From Cylicocyclus nassatus (Eukaryota > Nematoda > Chromadorea > Rhabditida > Strongylidae), in the NCBI GenBank assembly GCA_958299035.1, contig CATQJL010000112.1, positions 3,580,123 through 3,644,122 on the forward strand: a stretch of 64,000 nt of DNA, written 5' to 3'. Shown one piece after another: positions 20,810 to 32,345 of this stretch; the first letter of the stretch is position 1; every line of letters starts with the position of its first letter. The notes under the pieces are model-generated. The model had not been told where the DNA came from, did no database searches, and saw only the letters and a list, made by a program, of their open reading frames with translations. A program made the position numbers and the translations under genes.

Positions 20810-22320
20810 AGAAGAATTATTACTGGCAAGTCTTGAACTGGAGTTTTTGGTTTTTAGAAATATTCATGCAATCGGTCATAATTTTTTGGTATAAAAAGCA
20901 CTGCTCATTGGGTTTCATAGCTGACTGCTTACAAAGCGACCTTTTTTTGGTATCGAACGAGATGTACACAAACTGTTACTAAACTGGCATAAGTCATAAC
21001 CAAAGTCAAGCAAGAGGTGTGGCACACGATCGCTGGTTACGACCCCCCCCTCTCTGCTCTCTCAATAAGACCCCCCTAAACTGTATATCTAACAATAAGA
21101 GATCATTGCTTGAAGGCCCTGTCAAACATAACGGGCAACATGTCCATAATTAGCTTGTCAGTCAACCCCTGTAGACATAGTTTAGCGAATTCTGAAGATT
21201 CAAGATACTGGGCCACCTAAGTGGAATGGTCATTTTTCAACTGACTAAGTTTGCATCAAAGGTGAATTAGCTTTCTGTTTTTGCACTTAGAACAAAGCAC
21301 TACTTCTTCTTTGTCCACTTCCGACATCTCGCTTCAAAAGACCTCCAAACTGTGGAAAAGCCAACCAAATTTTCGTCTTTCCATTTTTCGCTTTTGGTAG
21401 TTGTGCTTTCTCCAAATATTACTCGCAGCTAAGAAGACGAATTTGGCTCAAGTCACTCCTATGAAATCTACGAGATTTAGGATATCGAATCATATAAAGG
21501 CTGTTTGCTAAAAATGTTTTTCTTTTTTGATATAGTTAATGGGGTGTGGCACACCCCCTCAAAAGTTGCGGCTGCCACAGCTTTTTAGAGGGGTTTTAAG
21601 GGGAGTTTTTCCACTCCCCATTAACTCATCTTCAAAACAATCAATTAGCTGTGTTTTTTGTATCGTTGCTATTGTTCAATCTTCTTCTTTACAGGAATTT
21701 CAATTGATCTTTCTTCTATGGGATATAATCGTTTTTCCCCACCTATGCAAATGGAAAATACTGCAAAAATATTGGGTTACGGTAACTCCGCTCTACGTAA
21801 ATCGGGAAGGCGAAAAGAATGTATATGTTGGATAATCCAGGCATCTTAGTTAACACTGGAGTGAGTTGAGCCTGATGGTCTTTTCTAGTCCAAGATATTG
21901 GAAGCGAAAAATGGAACAAACGAGATATTGACTTGCTCTTAGTTCCATAATTCGAACTTTGTTTGAAGTAGGATTCCTAATGTGAGCAATAGTAGTTCTT
22001 TGTATTAAGAGCAAAAAAAGTAATCAACTTACCTTTGAAACAAAATTAACGTGTTTGAAAATGACCATCTCACATGAGTGGACCAATATTCGGATACCTC
22101 AAAATTCGCTGAAACTTGACTCACAGGATTTATTTGACATGCTGATTACAAAAGCGATGCTCCTATGCTTTTTTAGGTCTTGTATTATGCTTACTGTACG
22201 TGTTGGTAGGCCAAATATCAATGCGCTAATATTTTGCATAAGGGCTATCCGACATTGTTAACGAATATCGTGTTATTGCTTACATCAAAATCACCTTGAC
22301 AACGACCCTCCTCCCTCCTC
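20810..22320. other. stretch without a supported gene
   Basis: Short frames only. GGTGTGGCACAC motifs at about 21017 and 21542 and the inverted GTGTGGCATGCCACACC near 22504 hint at repeat ends, but I could not close an element. Confidence 0.35.
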
Positions 22321-22329
22321 TCTACTATA

Positions 22330-22465
22330 CTTTGGGAAATTCGAAATTCTTTTCGAATATTCGACTATCGAATATTATTCGAAATCTCACAATTTCGAAT
22401 ATTCGAATTTTCGAATCATTGGCATTTGAATGATTAATTCGAATAATCGAATAATCATTTGATTC
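22330..22465. repeat. TTCGAA-rich tract
   Basis: Dense TTCGAATATTCGA and palindromic variants, like the tract at 180-440. Confidence 0.7.
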
Positions 22466-22754
22466 GGTCCAAAGTATACTCTCTACCCTCTTACGACCCC
22501 CCACGTGTGGCATGCCACACCCCAAACTTGACCCTGGTCATAACTTTCTCATGTTGCTTTCAATCATTTGATAATCTCGCTCAGTCCACACCAACTCGTA
22601 GAATTGCTCATCAGAAACAGCATTACCATTATAGCATTACCTTCATAGCATTGTAACTTCCTACATCTGCTAAAAGTATCGTACATGAGAAATTTTGCGA
22701 GTAAGTTGGTAAGCCAAACACCAAACATGGCCTCCGACGAATTGCTTTTGGTAG

Positions 22755-22970
22755 GTGTCAAAACTGCTTTATTTATTACAGCTCTACTCAGAGACTACTT
22801 CTCAAGAATTGAAATTTATAAAATTGAAAATGACAGCAATAAGAATTTATATTGCAAGCGCTTTTTGCTGTAACTGGATCCCAAGTTGTTTAGATATATT
22901 CTGGAATACGTTCGGAAATGGCCTCGCCAAGATGCGGCGAACGATGGTACATCTTTTTTCGAGATCTTGA
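22755..22970 (+). CDS. exon-like frame, unknown product
   Basis: A frame after a TTATTACAG acceptor-like site (ending about 22785) reads LYSETTSQELKFIKLKMTAI, then a hydrophobic Cys/Trp-rich run (IASAFCCNWIPSCLDIFW) and a basic tail to TGA. An upstream ATG frame (MASDELLL, about 22727) ends at a GTAGGT donor-like site, but the implied 31-nt intron is too short to be likely. Composition resembles a membrane-receptor fragment; the family is not recognised and it could be a pseudogene or chance. Confidence 0.15.
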   Translation: MSKLLYLLQLYSETTSQELKFIKLKMTAIRIYIASAFCCNWIPSCLDIFWNTFGNGLAKMRRTMVHLFSRS

Positions 22971-23220
22971 ATAAAGGCCAGAAAAACTAATACATTCAAA
23001 AGTGGATTATATACTCTCAAGAGCTATTTTGTTATGTTGCTTCTTCAAATTTCAAAAAAAGCTGTGTCAGTAGTTCTTTTCTCTTAATTCACTTCTCATA
23101 CCTACAAGAGGAGGGGGGACTGGCGAAATATCTTCGCATATACATCGAGATTTTCAATAACTCTTTGGAATACGGGTTCTGACCATTCTTTCCTGTAATA
23201 TGTTACGAGACTTTCTACAG

Positions 23221-23394
23221 GAAATTCGCCAGTGCTTGGCGCCAAACTTCATCGATCCTCTATTTTGTACTTCGGACTTTGTGGCGACCATTCCCGTTAC
23301 CCCATGTCAAACACCCGCATTTTTAGACCTTTTCTTATCCATATTTCCATATTTTCGGAAATTGTGTATTTCCTTCTTCGCATGTGAGAATTGA
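23221..23394 (+). CDS. exon-like frame, unknown product
   Basis: Directly after a GACTTTCTACAG acceptor, 57 codons to TGA: EIRQCLAPNFIDPLFCTSDF, then VATIPVTPCQTPAFLDLF and a hydrophobic stretch. The opposite strand is stop-rich. No upstream exon was identified and the family is not recognised. Confidence 0.2.
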   Translation, partial: EIRQCLAPNFIDPLFCTSDFVATIPVTPCQTPAFLDLFLSIFPYFRKLCISFFACEN

Positions 23395-24571
23395 GTAACT
23401 TAGTGAAGGCCACTAAGAGCGGCTAGCATTCCTGAGTTCAGTTTAAGTATGTAGTTTCTGGGTGTCGTGCGCCATTTCACAATTCATAAGCATTCAGAAA
23501 AATTTTACCTTATTATCTGATATCCTATATTGAAGCCGTGTTGTAACCATAGTTCAATTAGTTTTGAGTAGTTGCTCAGTCAAATGGATGGGACGAACTC
23601 AGCAGAGCGTTGAGTGCAGTTGAAACCTAATCATTGCAGAAGTCGATGAGCATGCCTTTATTAGATTTTTTCTGAATGTTTTTGCGCGTATATTCTTGAT
23701 GGACACTATGAATAGTACAATATTTATCGTAACAAGTAACTAATGAGTTGCTGTCTGGAGCTACGGCACCATCATAGTAGGGGCACTTCTTCAATTTCGA
23801 GATTCATGTAAAGCCAAAAATTCAACAGGTCGAGACGCCTATTCGTAACTATTTCCATATTGAAGTGCTGCAGTCTGCATGAATGAGGAAGCTACATACT
23901 TCCCATTGCATTTAATTTCAAATTGCATTTAGCTCATTCAGTCTTTGACACCAACGCCGAGTGTATGGCGGCTTTGGATCCATAAATGATTTTAATTCTT
24001 AGTTTGGAGTATCACGCTTCCAATCTAATTGCTGCACAGAATGTTACTGGTTTAACTTGCCTCAACTTCAATTTGACTGATGACTGACTGAAATCCATGG
24101 GCTCAGGATTTCTAAACGACTATTACAATCTAATAGATCTTTTGAATCGGGAAACTTCCAGAAGGCAGTGCATTGCAGTCTGCTTAGTATATGTATATCT
24201 TGCCTTGCAAGCCGTAAGGTTTGACATCTAACAGGCTCTAGATATTTCATCGCTTGGAGTGTGTCTTAGACAGTCTATGAGAGGTTCAAAAGACACTACC
24301 CAGATCGGGCGACCATCGCAAATTGATCATATGGGTTCGCTACAGTCAAAGTGATCCATTGATAGCAGATCATCAAAACCGGCGGGGAGATTGCATTTCT
24401 TGGAATACTGCATTTCTGTGCGATGTTTGAAGATGCGCAGAAATCGCGGTTACGATCATGTTTGTGCGGCTATGGACTTTCAAAAATGCCTTAGTAACAT
24501 CAATCGACGTTCGCAGGCTGTTCGATGATGATCTGCACAATCGGCGATTCCACTGCGGATTGAGGAAGTCA

Positions 24572-24830
24572 GTGGCACCCCCTGAGTCCCAAATTTTCAC
24601 GACGATCTGGGCCGAAAATGCTCTAAAATGGTAGGTACTAGTGGGAAAGAAGACGATCTTCAAAAAATATCGCCGTAAAAATTCTAAATTCTTTTGAATG
24701 CTGAAAGGTTACTGGAAAGAGCGTAAAATACTCTATCCATTGTCCAAGCAGTACCCCCCGAGTCCCAAATTTTCACGACGATTTCAACCGAAAATGCTCT
24801 AAAATGGTAGGTACTAGTGAGATGTGAAGC
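24572..24830 (-). repeat. 176-bp repeat unit (about 1.5 copies)
   Basis: GAGTCCCAAATTTTCACGAC recurs at 24584 and 24760 (period 176). The same unit occurs in the opposite orientation as two-plus copies at 40294-40665. No coding sense. Confidence 0.85.
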
Positions 24831-24902
24831 TTTACGAAACTTACCCGAGCAGGTGGAGGACGCTTTGTTCGGTATGTTAAATTCTGCTCCATTTTAAGAT
24901 AA

Positions 24903-25410
24903 TTGCTTTATTTCGGATTCGGAGTCGATGTTCTCGGTTTCGGACGCCGGGAGCTAGAGGATGGCGCTACAAATCTCCGGGAATCGACATTCTATATCGG
25001 ATTGGGGAGCACCGAATCGGAGAGGAAGGAAGCTTTGAGTAAGCTTCAACGACAAAAAGCAGAGTGGAATGTACACTGCCCTCCAAAAAGCAATGTAAAT
25101 TTTTTACATGCAAAATTGTAAAACTTCCATTGCAATAAAGCTTTGTTTCAGACGCGACATTCGCTCTTATACATTTGATGAGTGCACGGGATGGGTACCA
25201 AGCTCAGTAAGTTTGTTTAAAGTTGTAATATACTATGTGTGTGTTAAGTAACTTATTTTCAGAAACAGGCTAAGAGGACTGGAGAAGAAACGCAGAGGAC
25301 TGTCTCAATTCAGACTCATTCCGGCCGCTGCAAAAGATGTGGAATCGAAGAAAATTTATATATTTATGTCAGATCTATATTCACTTTTATTTGTCATGCA
25401 ATTGTTTTGA
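24903..25410 (+). CDS. three-exon gene 3' end, unknown function (exons 24903-25038, 25152-25206, 25263-25410)
   Basis: Splicing at GA|GTAAGC...TTTCAG|AC and CA|GTAAGT...TTTTCAG|AA joins three segments in one open frame of about 112 codons ending TGA at 25408, with AATAAA at 25464. The introns are 113 and 56 nt. Product segments include ESTFYIGLGSTESERKEAL, TFALIHLMSARDGYQA and RLRGLEKKRRGLSQFRLIPA, then a hydrophobic end (LYSLLFVMQLF). A TAA at 24900-24902 closes the frame upstream and no in-frame ATG begins it, so a 5' exon is missing or unrecognised. Phase agreement across two consensus introns plus a polyA signal supports a real gene. The family is not recognised. Confidence 0.4.
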
Positions 25411-25559
25411 TTGTCACATGTCACGAAATTTTGTTTCGTATGCCACATAGAAAGCCCAAAATCAATAAAATATCAATTTTTTGTGTTTGCATGAAGAGAA
25501 GTTAACACTTTTAAAGGCTATAAATGGCCTGAGGTCTGACTGCTTTAGGCGTCTCCTGC

Positions 25560-25790
25560 GCCAGCAGTTTGGGCCAGCCGTAAGGACATGCCGGGCATAT
25601 AGCGGGCTCTTCAGCGGCCACTTATCGGGCAGTTCTCAAACATCACACGGGTCAACTATCGGCGCGTAGCGGGCACTCTAATGATGCATAACGGGTCCTT
25701 ACAGACGGGCCGGCGGTCGCTTACCGGGCCCAACATGCGTTTAGCGGGCAGGTCGCGGCATGGATGAATGGTGGTCGGGCTAGCGCCCGC
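25560..25790. other. GC-rich island with recurring A(n)CGGGC motif
   Basis: An unusually GC-rich block in AT-rich surroundings. TAGCGGGC, TATCGGGC, TAACGGGT or TACCGGGC occurs six times (about 25599, 25624, 25667, 25687, 25714, 25742) at irregular spacing. No ORF, tRNA boxes or element ends seen. Confidence 0.5.
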
Positions 25791-26237
25791 GAACTTCCCG
25801 ATGCAAATGTCTGAGTTGTTAGAACGGTGTAATAAACAGGCGAGTGAACATTATTTTAGATGCAGCGCAATTTTCCATCTGAATCGAAGTCATGAACTTA
25901 GAGAAACACACCAGATTGGTGAACGGGAGTTCAAAATGGCAAGCTAAGCTACACACAAAGTTTTCTGGAGATTGCTTGATGCTCCACTAACCTAACAAAT
26001 GGTTACGAATTCCAAAACTGAAGTTCGTTTGGCGACGCCGCACTTAAAAGCGCAAGAATTTGACGAGTGCCGGAAACCACAGATTTGCAAATTTTTCTCA
26101 TGCTTTTCTCGATGTCCTCGTGAGATCAAAAACTATGCTTTAATGGATATTGCACAGTTTCTTTTTTCAAGATATGACACTATTCCAGAACATTCTGCAA
26201 TAACGAATTTTGGTGGTTTGAAACAGTGGTGCGATGG

Positions 26238-26970
26238 GGGGAGCCGGGCCCACCAAAAGTGAAGGTGGTCCCAGCTACCACTGGCCGGCCAAAAGTGAAG
26301 GTGGTAGTGCCGGACACCACCTCCCAAAAACGTCGACCGGGGGGGGGGGGGGAAGGGAGGTATAACGGACGAACTGAGCTATCCTTCTAGGTCGAACTGT
26401 GACCCAACGGCCCTCTTTAGGGCCACAGATACGATGAATATAGCAGCATAAACATTCAAAATAAACTTGTTTAGTAAATGGTGTGTTCTGAAGTGAAACT
26501 CAGCGAAACTTTAAAGATTCCAATATGTGAAATTTATTGTAACCTACTGCGGAAAAAGTATTTCGATCCAGGCAGTAACCACCGAGAACCAAAATTTTGT
26601 ATGATACAATAATGAAAATTCATGCGATATTTCCACTGTTATATATCAGGTGGCTGAAGATATCAGCAACTGCGACTTCATAGGTTTTGGAGGGCAAGTG
26701 TTGTTTTACCAGATAGTGAAGGAATCAGTTTGATTTGAGGAGTGGCCGCCGAGAACGAGAATTTTGAAAAATTACGCGATTTTAGGTTGCTCAATGACAG
26801 CTGGCATTTGAACTCCTATAAATCCGGACAAACAAATACACTACTTCATATTAACACGTTGCGCTCGTTTTGCTTATTTTCCTTTTTCTAGCTTCAGCAA
26901 AAAAAATTTTCAATACCCAAAAGTGAAGGTGGTCACCCTGTACCGGCTCAAAAGTGAAGGTAGGTGGAGA
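26238..26970. repeat. segment bounded by paired AAAAGTGAAGGTGGT motifs
   Basis: CAAAAGTGAAGGTGGT occurs twice near the left (about 26257 and 26290) and, with one change in the last copy, twice near the right (about 26921 and 26951), all in the same orientation. A 14-G run lies at about 26340. The type is unknown. Confidence 0.5.
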
Positions 26971-26985
26971 ATCGGCTCCGACTAT

Positions 26986-27222
26986 CGCACCTCTGGTCTG
27001 AAAGTGCAGAGATGAGTACCTGCAAATTTAGACTTGCTTTTGAAATGACCGTCAAAAAGAGGCACCATTTTTGCCTCCATTTCTTCTTGTAGATTAGATG
27101 AATCAAAACTGGTAAGGTTTATTCTCGACGCTCTATCAATCAGGCTCCTCAATTCACCTTTTTTGATCCTTTCTTTGTTCAAAGGTTTTCCTACTCTGAA
27201 GTTTCTTGCTTCATTTTCTCAA
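26986..27222 (-). CDS. exon-like frame, unknown product
   Basis: On the minus strand, beyond CTTCCTTTTCAG, a frame reads ARNFRVGKPLNKERIKKGEL, then IDRASRINLTSFDSSNLQEE and KFAGTHLCTFRPEVR before TAG. Balanced composition suggests protein, but no partner exon is established and a shift is needed to use the nearby acceptor. Confidence 0.18.
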
Positions 27223-28635
27223 GTGAGAACATCTGAAAAGGAAGCCTTCAAAATGAGAAACCGAAAAGATATTACGTTCAGCCGCACAAATAAGTCAGAG
27301 TGTTTGAGCTCGAAAACCCTGAATGTGCAAGGAAAGAACGCTTTGGCCCCCATAGAATGCTCAAAAGTGCTAAACAATTGCAAATCTCTTGTAGATTTGA
27401 GTAGGCCTCAATTTCGAGTCTCTTGTCGATGTCAGGTTTGTGAAAACTTTGCTGAGGAAAAATTCAAATTTATTCTGTACGTGGTGTCTTCGTCTTAAAA
27501 GGAAAAATGTGCTGCATTTACAGTATTTACCCAACCAATTGTTTATTACATCGTTCTAGAGTAATGTGAATTATCTTCGAATACATGAAAGAGTTAACGT
27601 TGATCTCATCAGATTTCGAAAGATCTCAAAAAAAAATCGCATCATCGCTATGTATCTTTATTCAATTCACCACTATTTCAAATTATTTCCAAAAGTTTTT
27701 CAAGTTTAGGATATGGATTATCATCTCGTTCGACAATAATTTGTGGTGTGTCACAAAGGATATTTTGCCAAGCCGACTTTTAACTTTTACAGGAATTCAA
27801 TCTTTCTAAAGAATCTAAAATACAAAACATTTTCTGCAAAAGCAGCATGTAGTTTTCAGAAAAGTAGTTTGATATTTGATATTTGATATTTATTGCACAT
27901 AAGTGCGCCATTTCAATCATAATGCATCAAGTGTAGACTATAAAACAAAAAAATCCAGTAGAATAAAAAAAAGACGTTGAACAGAAATGGTAGGAAGAAG
28001 AACGTCAAAACATCAAGAAAGATCGACATACTTTAACCGTAACAATATGGCATCACGTAGTCTGGGTCCAATCTGGATAAAAGTGTGATGAAGGCTTGTA
28101 TTTGACTGCTCTATGATTATAATTATCAGAATAGAATAATGTGATCCATGGAGATGGACCCATGCCCCCTTTTGCCAGCAAAATGATTTTGATTAACAAA
28201 CAGCCAAGGTTTGATGGTGGCTGTATTATTTGACTTACCAGACCAGTAAGCCAAGGTGAGAATGATTCTAAGTGAATTGCAATAAGGGTTGTAGTGGATG
28301 GGATAATTTATTAATAGGGGAAGAATCATTAGGTAATTGTTATCTGTGAAGAAGGCAATCATGCAAATCATTTGCCAGCAGAAGATGCTCTTGCAATATT
28401 AAAACAAGCAAAGCGGGGCTCGGTTGGTGAAGTAATATTGACCAACCTTGCCAAATAATTCCGGGGAGAGTCCAATGACTCCGAAAAAAAACTATCAAAT
28501 AGTTTCACTTTTTGTAATTCAATTAGAAGCAAGTCAACAAGCTATATTGATTGAAAAGAGAAGCAAATTGATTAGACCTAAACTAACGTGACGGCAATAT
28601 TAGGTTACTACGACATATGAAAGAAATTAATATCG

Positions 28636-28780
28636 AAAAAAAGAACAGAAATTGATGGTTGTATTTGATATGCACGCCCTCCTATCTCCTTCATCTTCTT
28701 CAATGCATTATTACGAATGTCTTTGCCAATAACAACTTCTTGAGTAATACCATTCACAGTAGGCTTGTCTACCAATACAG
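28636..28780 (-). other. exon-like segment in the LINE 3' region
   Basis: Directly after a TTTCTTTCCTTCAG acceptor on the minus strand an open frame reads VLVDKPTVNGITQEVVIGKD, then IRNNALKKMKEIGGRAYQIQ, followed by hydrophobic residues and a stop near 28636. It looks like genuine coding sequence but is not a LINE domain I know. Either host exon sequence captured downstream of ORF2 or chance. No donor was identified. Confidence 0.25.
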
Positions 28781-28811
28781 CTGAAGGAAAGAAAGTTAAT
28801 CTAAGAAAGTA

Positions 28812-29294
28812 TTACTGACTAAACAGAAGTTGTTGCAAATCAACTTTCCTTAATTTTGATTTGAAACTAAAGCCGCAGGTCGAACTGAGAATGCTCGAAG
28901 GTAAATGCTGTAACCATCTCGCTCCTCGGCAAAATAAGTTGTTGTACGTCAGCAAAAATTGTCTTCTTTTGATCCTGTTATAATGCAAACTGAAAGAAGA
29001 GGAGCGTGGACTGGTAGGCATAAAATCCCAGTACTTGCTTGCAGGGATCCTTAATTCTTTTCGTAGTACTCGAAAGCAAAAAACAAGATCAAAAATTTTT
29101 CTGCGCTGTTCTAAGCTTTTCATATTTAGTTCTGCAAGACGGTTAGGGTAAGACGGGACGGTAGCTCTGGTCATGCCTTTCCAACATTTGAGGTATAACA
29201 AACGTGTGAATGTTTGTTGAACTTTCTCTATCTTTCTGACATCTCTTTTCAGATATGGATTCCAAATCTGTGAACAGTATTCTAAATGAGGCAA
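28812..29294 (-). pseudogene. LINE ORF2 C-terminal region
   Basis: Continues ORF2 after the 29425 frameshift. MPHLEYCSQIWNPYLKRDVR, KIEKVQQTFTRLLYLK and LNMKSLEQRRKIFDLVFCFR are the conserved C-terminal blocks of CR1/jockey-group ORF2 proteins, ending near FSFKSKLRKVDLQQ. Confidence 0.88.
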
Positions 29295-29370
29295 GACAAA
29301 AGCTTTGTACAGTTTTTTGAATATGGCAGAATTTTGAGAATGTATAGATCTGGAAATAGCATATAGTACA

Positions 29371-30573
29371 TTATATGCTTTTTTGGTGATGACATCTATA
29401 TGTTGAGAAAATTTGAGAGATCATTACTCCCAGATCTTTCATCAGCTTACATTCTGCTAATGTGATTCCGTTAATTTCATAACTAGCTCCTTCACTTCCC
29501 CCGATATGCATGACCGCACATTTGTCAAGATTTATGGGAAGATCCCATTCATGTGACCAACAGAGCATTTTTTCGAGGGACGTCTTCAAAGCATTACGAA
29601 TCTCATCATAATTTGAGGAGTCATAGATTCCATAAAGTTTTACATCATCAGCATACATTTGTACTTTAATGTGGGGTGACGTCTTCAAGACTGAAGGTAG
29701 ATCCATTGTATATATCAAAAAAAGTAAAGGCGAAAGTGCGCCTCCTTGGGGAACGCCACTATCACAAGAGTGTCTATTGGAGTAGTCAAGCCCAATTTTT
29801 ACAGTCATGTATCTGTTATGTAGATAAGATTCCAACCAAGAGAGTAATTTTCCAGAAACTCCAAGTCTTTTGAGCTTTATCAAGAGCTTTTTATGGCACA
29901 CTTTATCAAAGGCCTTCGAAAGGTCAATAAAAATGATATCAACTGATTGGTTATTATTGACCGCCATTGTCCAGTCAAAAATAGAATCTGCTAAGTTGGT
30001 TGTGGTACTAGCACCTTCTAAAAAGCCATGTTGCTCTTTGGGGATGGCACCCGATCTCAAAAGCCATGATGTCAGCTTATCTCTCAGAATCTTTTCCATA
30101 ACCTTGACTGAAGAAGAGGTCATGCTGATCGAGCGAAATTCTGTCACCAGTTCTGGGGAAGATACTTTAGGAATCGGTGTAATCAGGGACTCTTTCCATA
30201 AGAGTGGAACTTCGCAGGTAAGCATAGAAATATCAAAAATGTGTGTCAAAGGCTTGCAAAGTGATTCTGCACATTCCTTATATATGATCTGGGGTATGCC
30301 ATCGAAAGGCTCTGTAAGTGAAGGCTTCAATGACTTTAGTATCCTGTAAACATCAGAATAATCGAAGTATACGTCGCACAAATGTCGATTAGCTTGAGCT
30401 GCGACAATTTCATTGTTTGTCAAAAAATCAGGAACTACAGGGTTGAAAACGCTAGCGAAATAATTCGCAAGCGCATTGGCTTTATCGGAATTTGTACTGT
30501 AGGTGCCATTTGTATCTTTCAAAACTGGAATTCGGTGATTTTTTTTAAATATCTTCTTAACATAGCAGAGCAA
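29371..30573 (-). pseudogene. LINE ORF2 reverse transcriptase
   Basis: About 400 codons. LWKESLITPIPKVSSPELVT, EFRSISMTSSSVKVMEKILR, EQHGFLEGAST, IIFIDLSKAFDKVCHKKLLI (motif A), DSGVPQGGALSPLLFLIYTM (motif B) and VQMYADDVKLYG (motif C, both Asp) are intact and in order, then LPINLDKCAVMHIGG and CKLMKDLGVMIS. The frame is lost near 29425 just after the GVMIS block and at its start near 30693, where it should join the endonuclease. Confidence 0.92.
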
Positions 30574-30673
30574 GTATTTTGAAGAAGCTTTAACAGCAAG
30601 CTTACGCTCTTTATGTGCAAGAAGTTTCTTCAGATGATAATCGATATCCTTGCATATCTTTCTGTATAAGGCA

Positions 30674-31612
30674 TTATGAAGTGGATTTTTTAGAGAAAAG
30701 AAGAGACGATTTTTTTTGCTCCAACAGATTTCTTATGTGTAGAGGATATTTTAAGTTATGATGTTGAACTCGAAAAGGCACAAAAATCTTAAGTGCATCG
30801 TACATGACTTTGCAAAACCTTTGATACACATCATCAACCGAGGAGTACTGGTTAAACACATTCATCCAGTCAACGCTCCGAAGGTAAAGGTTCAATGATG
30901 AAAAATCTGTGTTGACAAAATCAGGCATGGGAGGAAGATTAGGAGTACAATAGTTTACATCAAAAGTAAAAGTGATCATAGAATGGTCAGAATTAGCGAG
31001 AGGTGCCAATATTTGTACGTTTGATATGATCGGTGCTGATGAGAGAATCAAATCAAGGATGTTGGTTGCGTGTGTTGGAAAATCAACAAGTTGTTTCAAA
31101 CCAAGTTCAGCAAAAAGATTGACGAATTTTGCAGATATGTTATTGAGAGGTCTAGCACAGCTATAGTCGATCTGTAGATTGAAATCGCCAATAAGCATTG
31201 TATTTGAGTTTTCACTAGCGAGATCAGCTAATAGATCAATTAGTTGATCATCGTCAATCATTGGCTATTCGGAGGTCGGTAAACTAAGATAGTTCTTATT
31301 TTCAAGAGCTTGGTTTGTGAAATTATATCGACACATAAAACACTTGCTTTGATTCTATCCCATACATCAATTCTCAAAACTAAGAGTTCAGCATAAGCTA
31401 GAACGCACACTCCGCCACCTTTACGTGTCATCCTATCTGATCGAAAAATGCAATACGGAAAGTTGCCTACTATTTCACTATCAAAAATTTTTGGAGGAAA
31501 CCATGTTTCGGTGATAAAAACAAGAACTGGCTTGTAATCAGAAAGAAAGGCATGAAATTGTAGAATTTTGTTTATCAAACTCCGGGCATTGATTAAATAA
31601 GCTTTGAATTTA
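30674..31612 (-). pseudogene. LINE ORF2 endonuclease domain, one frameshift
   Basis: First part (to 31258): INARSLINKILQFHAFL, VFITETWF (metal-binding E), RSDRMTRKGGGVCVLA, LVYRPPNSQ. After a one-base shift at about 31262 the second part reads MLIGDFNLQIDYS (D and N), FVNLFAELGLKQLVDFPTHA, ILDLILSS and LANSDHSMITFTF (catalytic Asp-His). All EEP endonuclease blocks are present; this enzyme nicks target DNA to prime reverse transcription. Confidence 0.88.
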
Positions 31613-31631
31613 TGCTGAATACCGTGCGATA

Positions 31632-32345
31632 TTATGCGTTTTCCGATCTCCGATTTGCCAGATCACTAACTTTTACCAATTGTCCGCGAAAAACTACCCA
31701 TTCTTTGTTCTTCTTTCCTTTATTGCGTTCTCGTGCCATCTCTCTGAGTTCGAATTCCTTCTTGCGTTCATCTTGAGTCATACTCCGACGAACAAATATA
31801 CCAGCAAACCCAGCGTGTCGTAGCAAGTGAGCATTAGCAAGAGCACGTCTCCAGTAAAAGGTAGACGGTAGCACACATTTGATAAGCCTGGAATTTGATG
31901 CATTCGATTTTCCCATCCAGTAAAGCTCACTGGGGGGACAATCGATGTCCAGGGCTTCTAAAATTGAATCTACCTTTTCCTGGAGATAGTTACGTCTTTG
32001 CAGTGCTCCCATGTTTTCAGGTGGCTCCTCCACTCCACTGATAACGAGGCTACGAGACCGTTTTTCATCATCAATTATAGCTGAAAACTCTTTCGGCAAT
32101 TTTTCCGCCAACGTTTTCAGCATATCATCTATGATGGGGTCTCGATTACGCTCTATTATCGAGGAGATCAAATTTTGGGCGGTCATATTGTTATAATCCT
32201 CGATACCCGTTCCGTTAATCTGTTGCGTCGAGTTCATGTTCAAACCTGTAAGCTGAGAGCCACCTGGGGATTTTTTGTTTGTGCACGCTTTAACACGTTT
32301 GACTGGCATGTTAGACAGTTCTCGCGGATTATCGATTTTGCACAA
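31632..32345 (-). CDS. LINE ORF1-like protein
   Basis: Intact frame of about 237 codons. A polar N-terminus is followed by a helical segment with RSRSLVISGVEEPPENMGAL and LQRRNYLQEKVDSILEALDI, then LIKCVLPSTFYWRRALANAH and RSMTQDERKKEFELREMARE, and a basic tail (RNKGKKNKEWVVFRGQLVKV). This is the layout of LINE ORF1 RNA-binding proteins with a degenerate RRM-like fold, located directly upstream of the endonuclease. It is the only unbroken protein of the element. The listed start may not be the natural one. Confidence 0.75.
   Translation of the reverse strand: MCKIDNPRELSNMPVKRVKACTNKKSPGGSQLTGLNMNSTQQINGTGIEDYNNMTAQNLISSIIERNRDPIIDDMLKTLAEKLPKEFSAIIDDEKRSRSLVISGVEEPPENMGALQRRNYLQEKVDSILEALDIDCPPSELYWMGKSNASNSRLIKCVLPSTFYWRRALANAHLLRHAGFAGIFVRRSMTQDERKKEFELREMARERNKGKKNKEWVVFRGQLVKVSDLANRRSENA

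Noticed and set aside
29676..30582. Plus-strand ORFs opposite the LINE RT
   Set aside because: Antisense shadows of a frame with all RT motifs on the minus strand.
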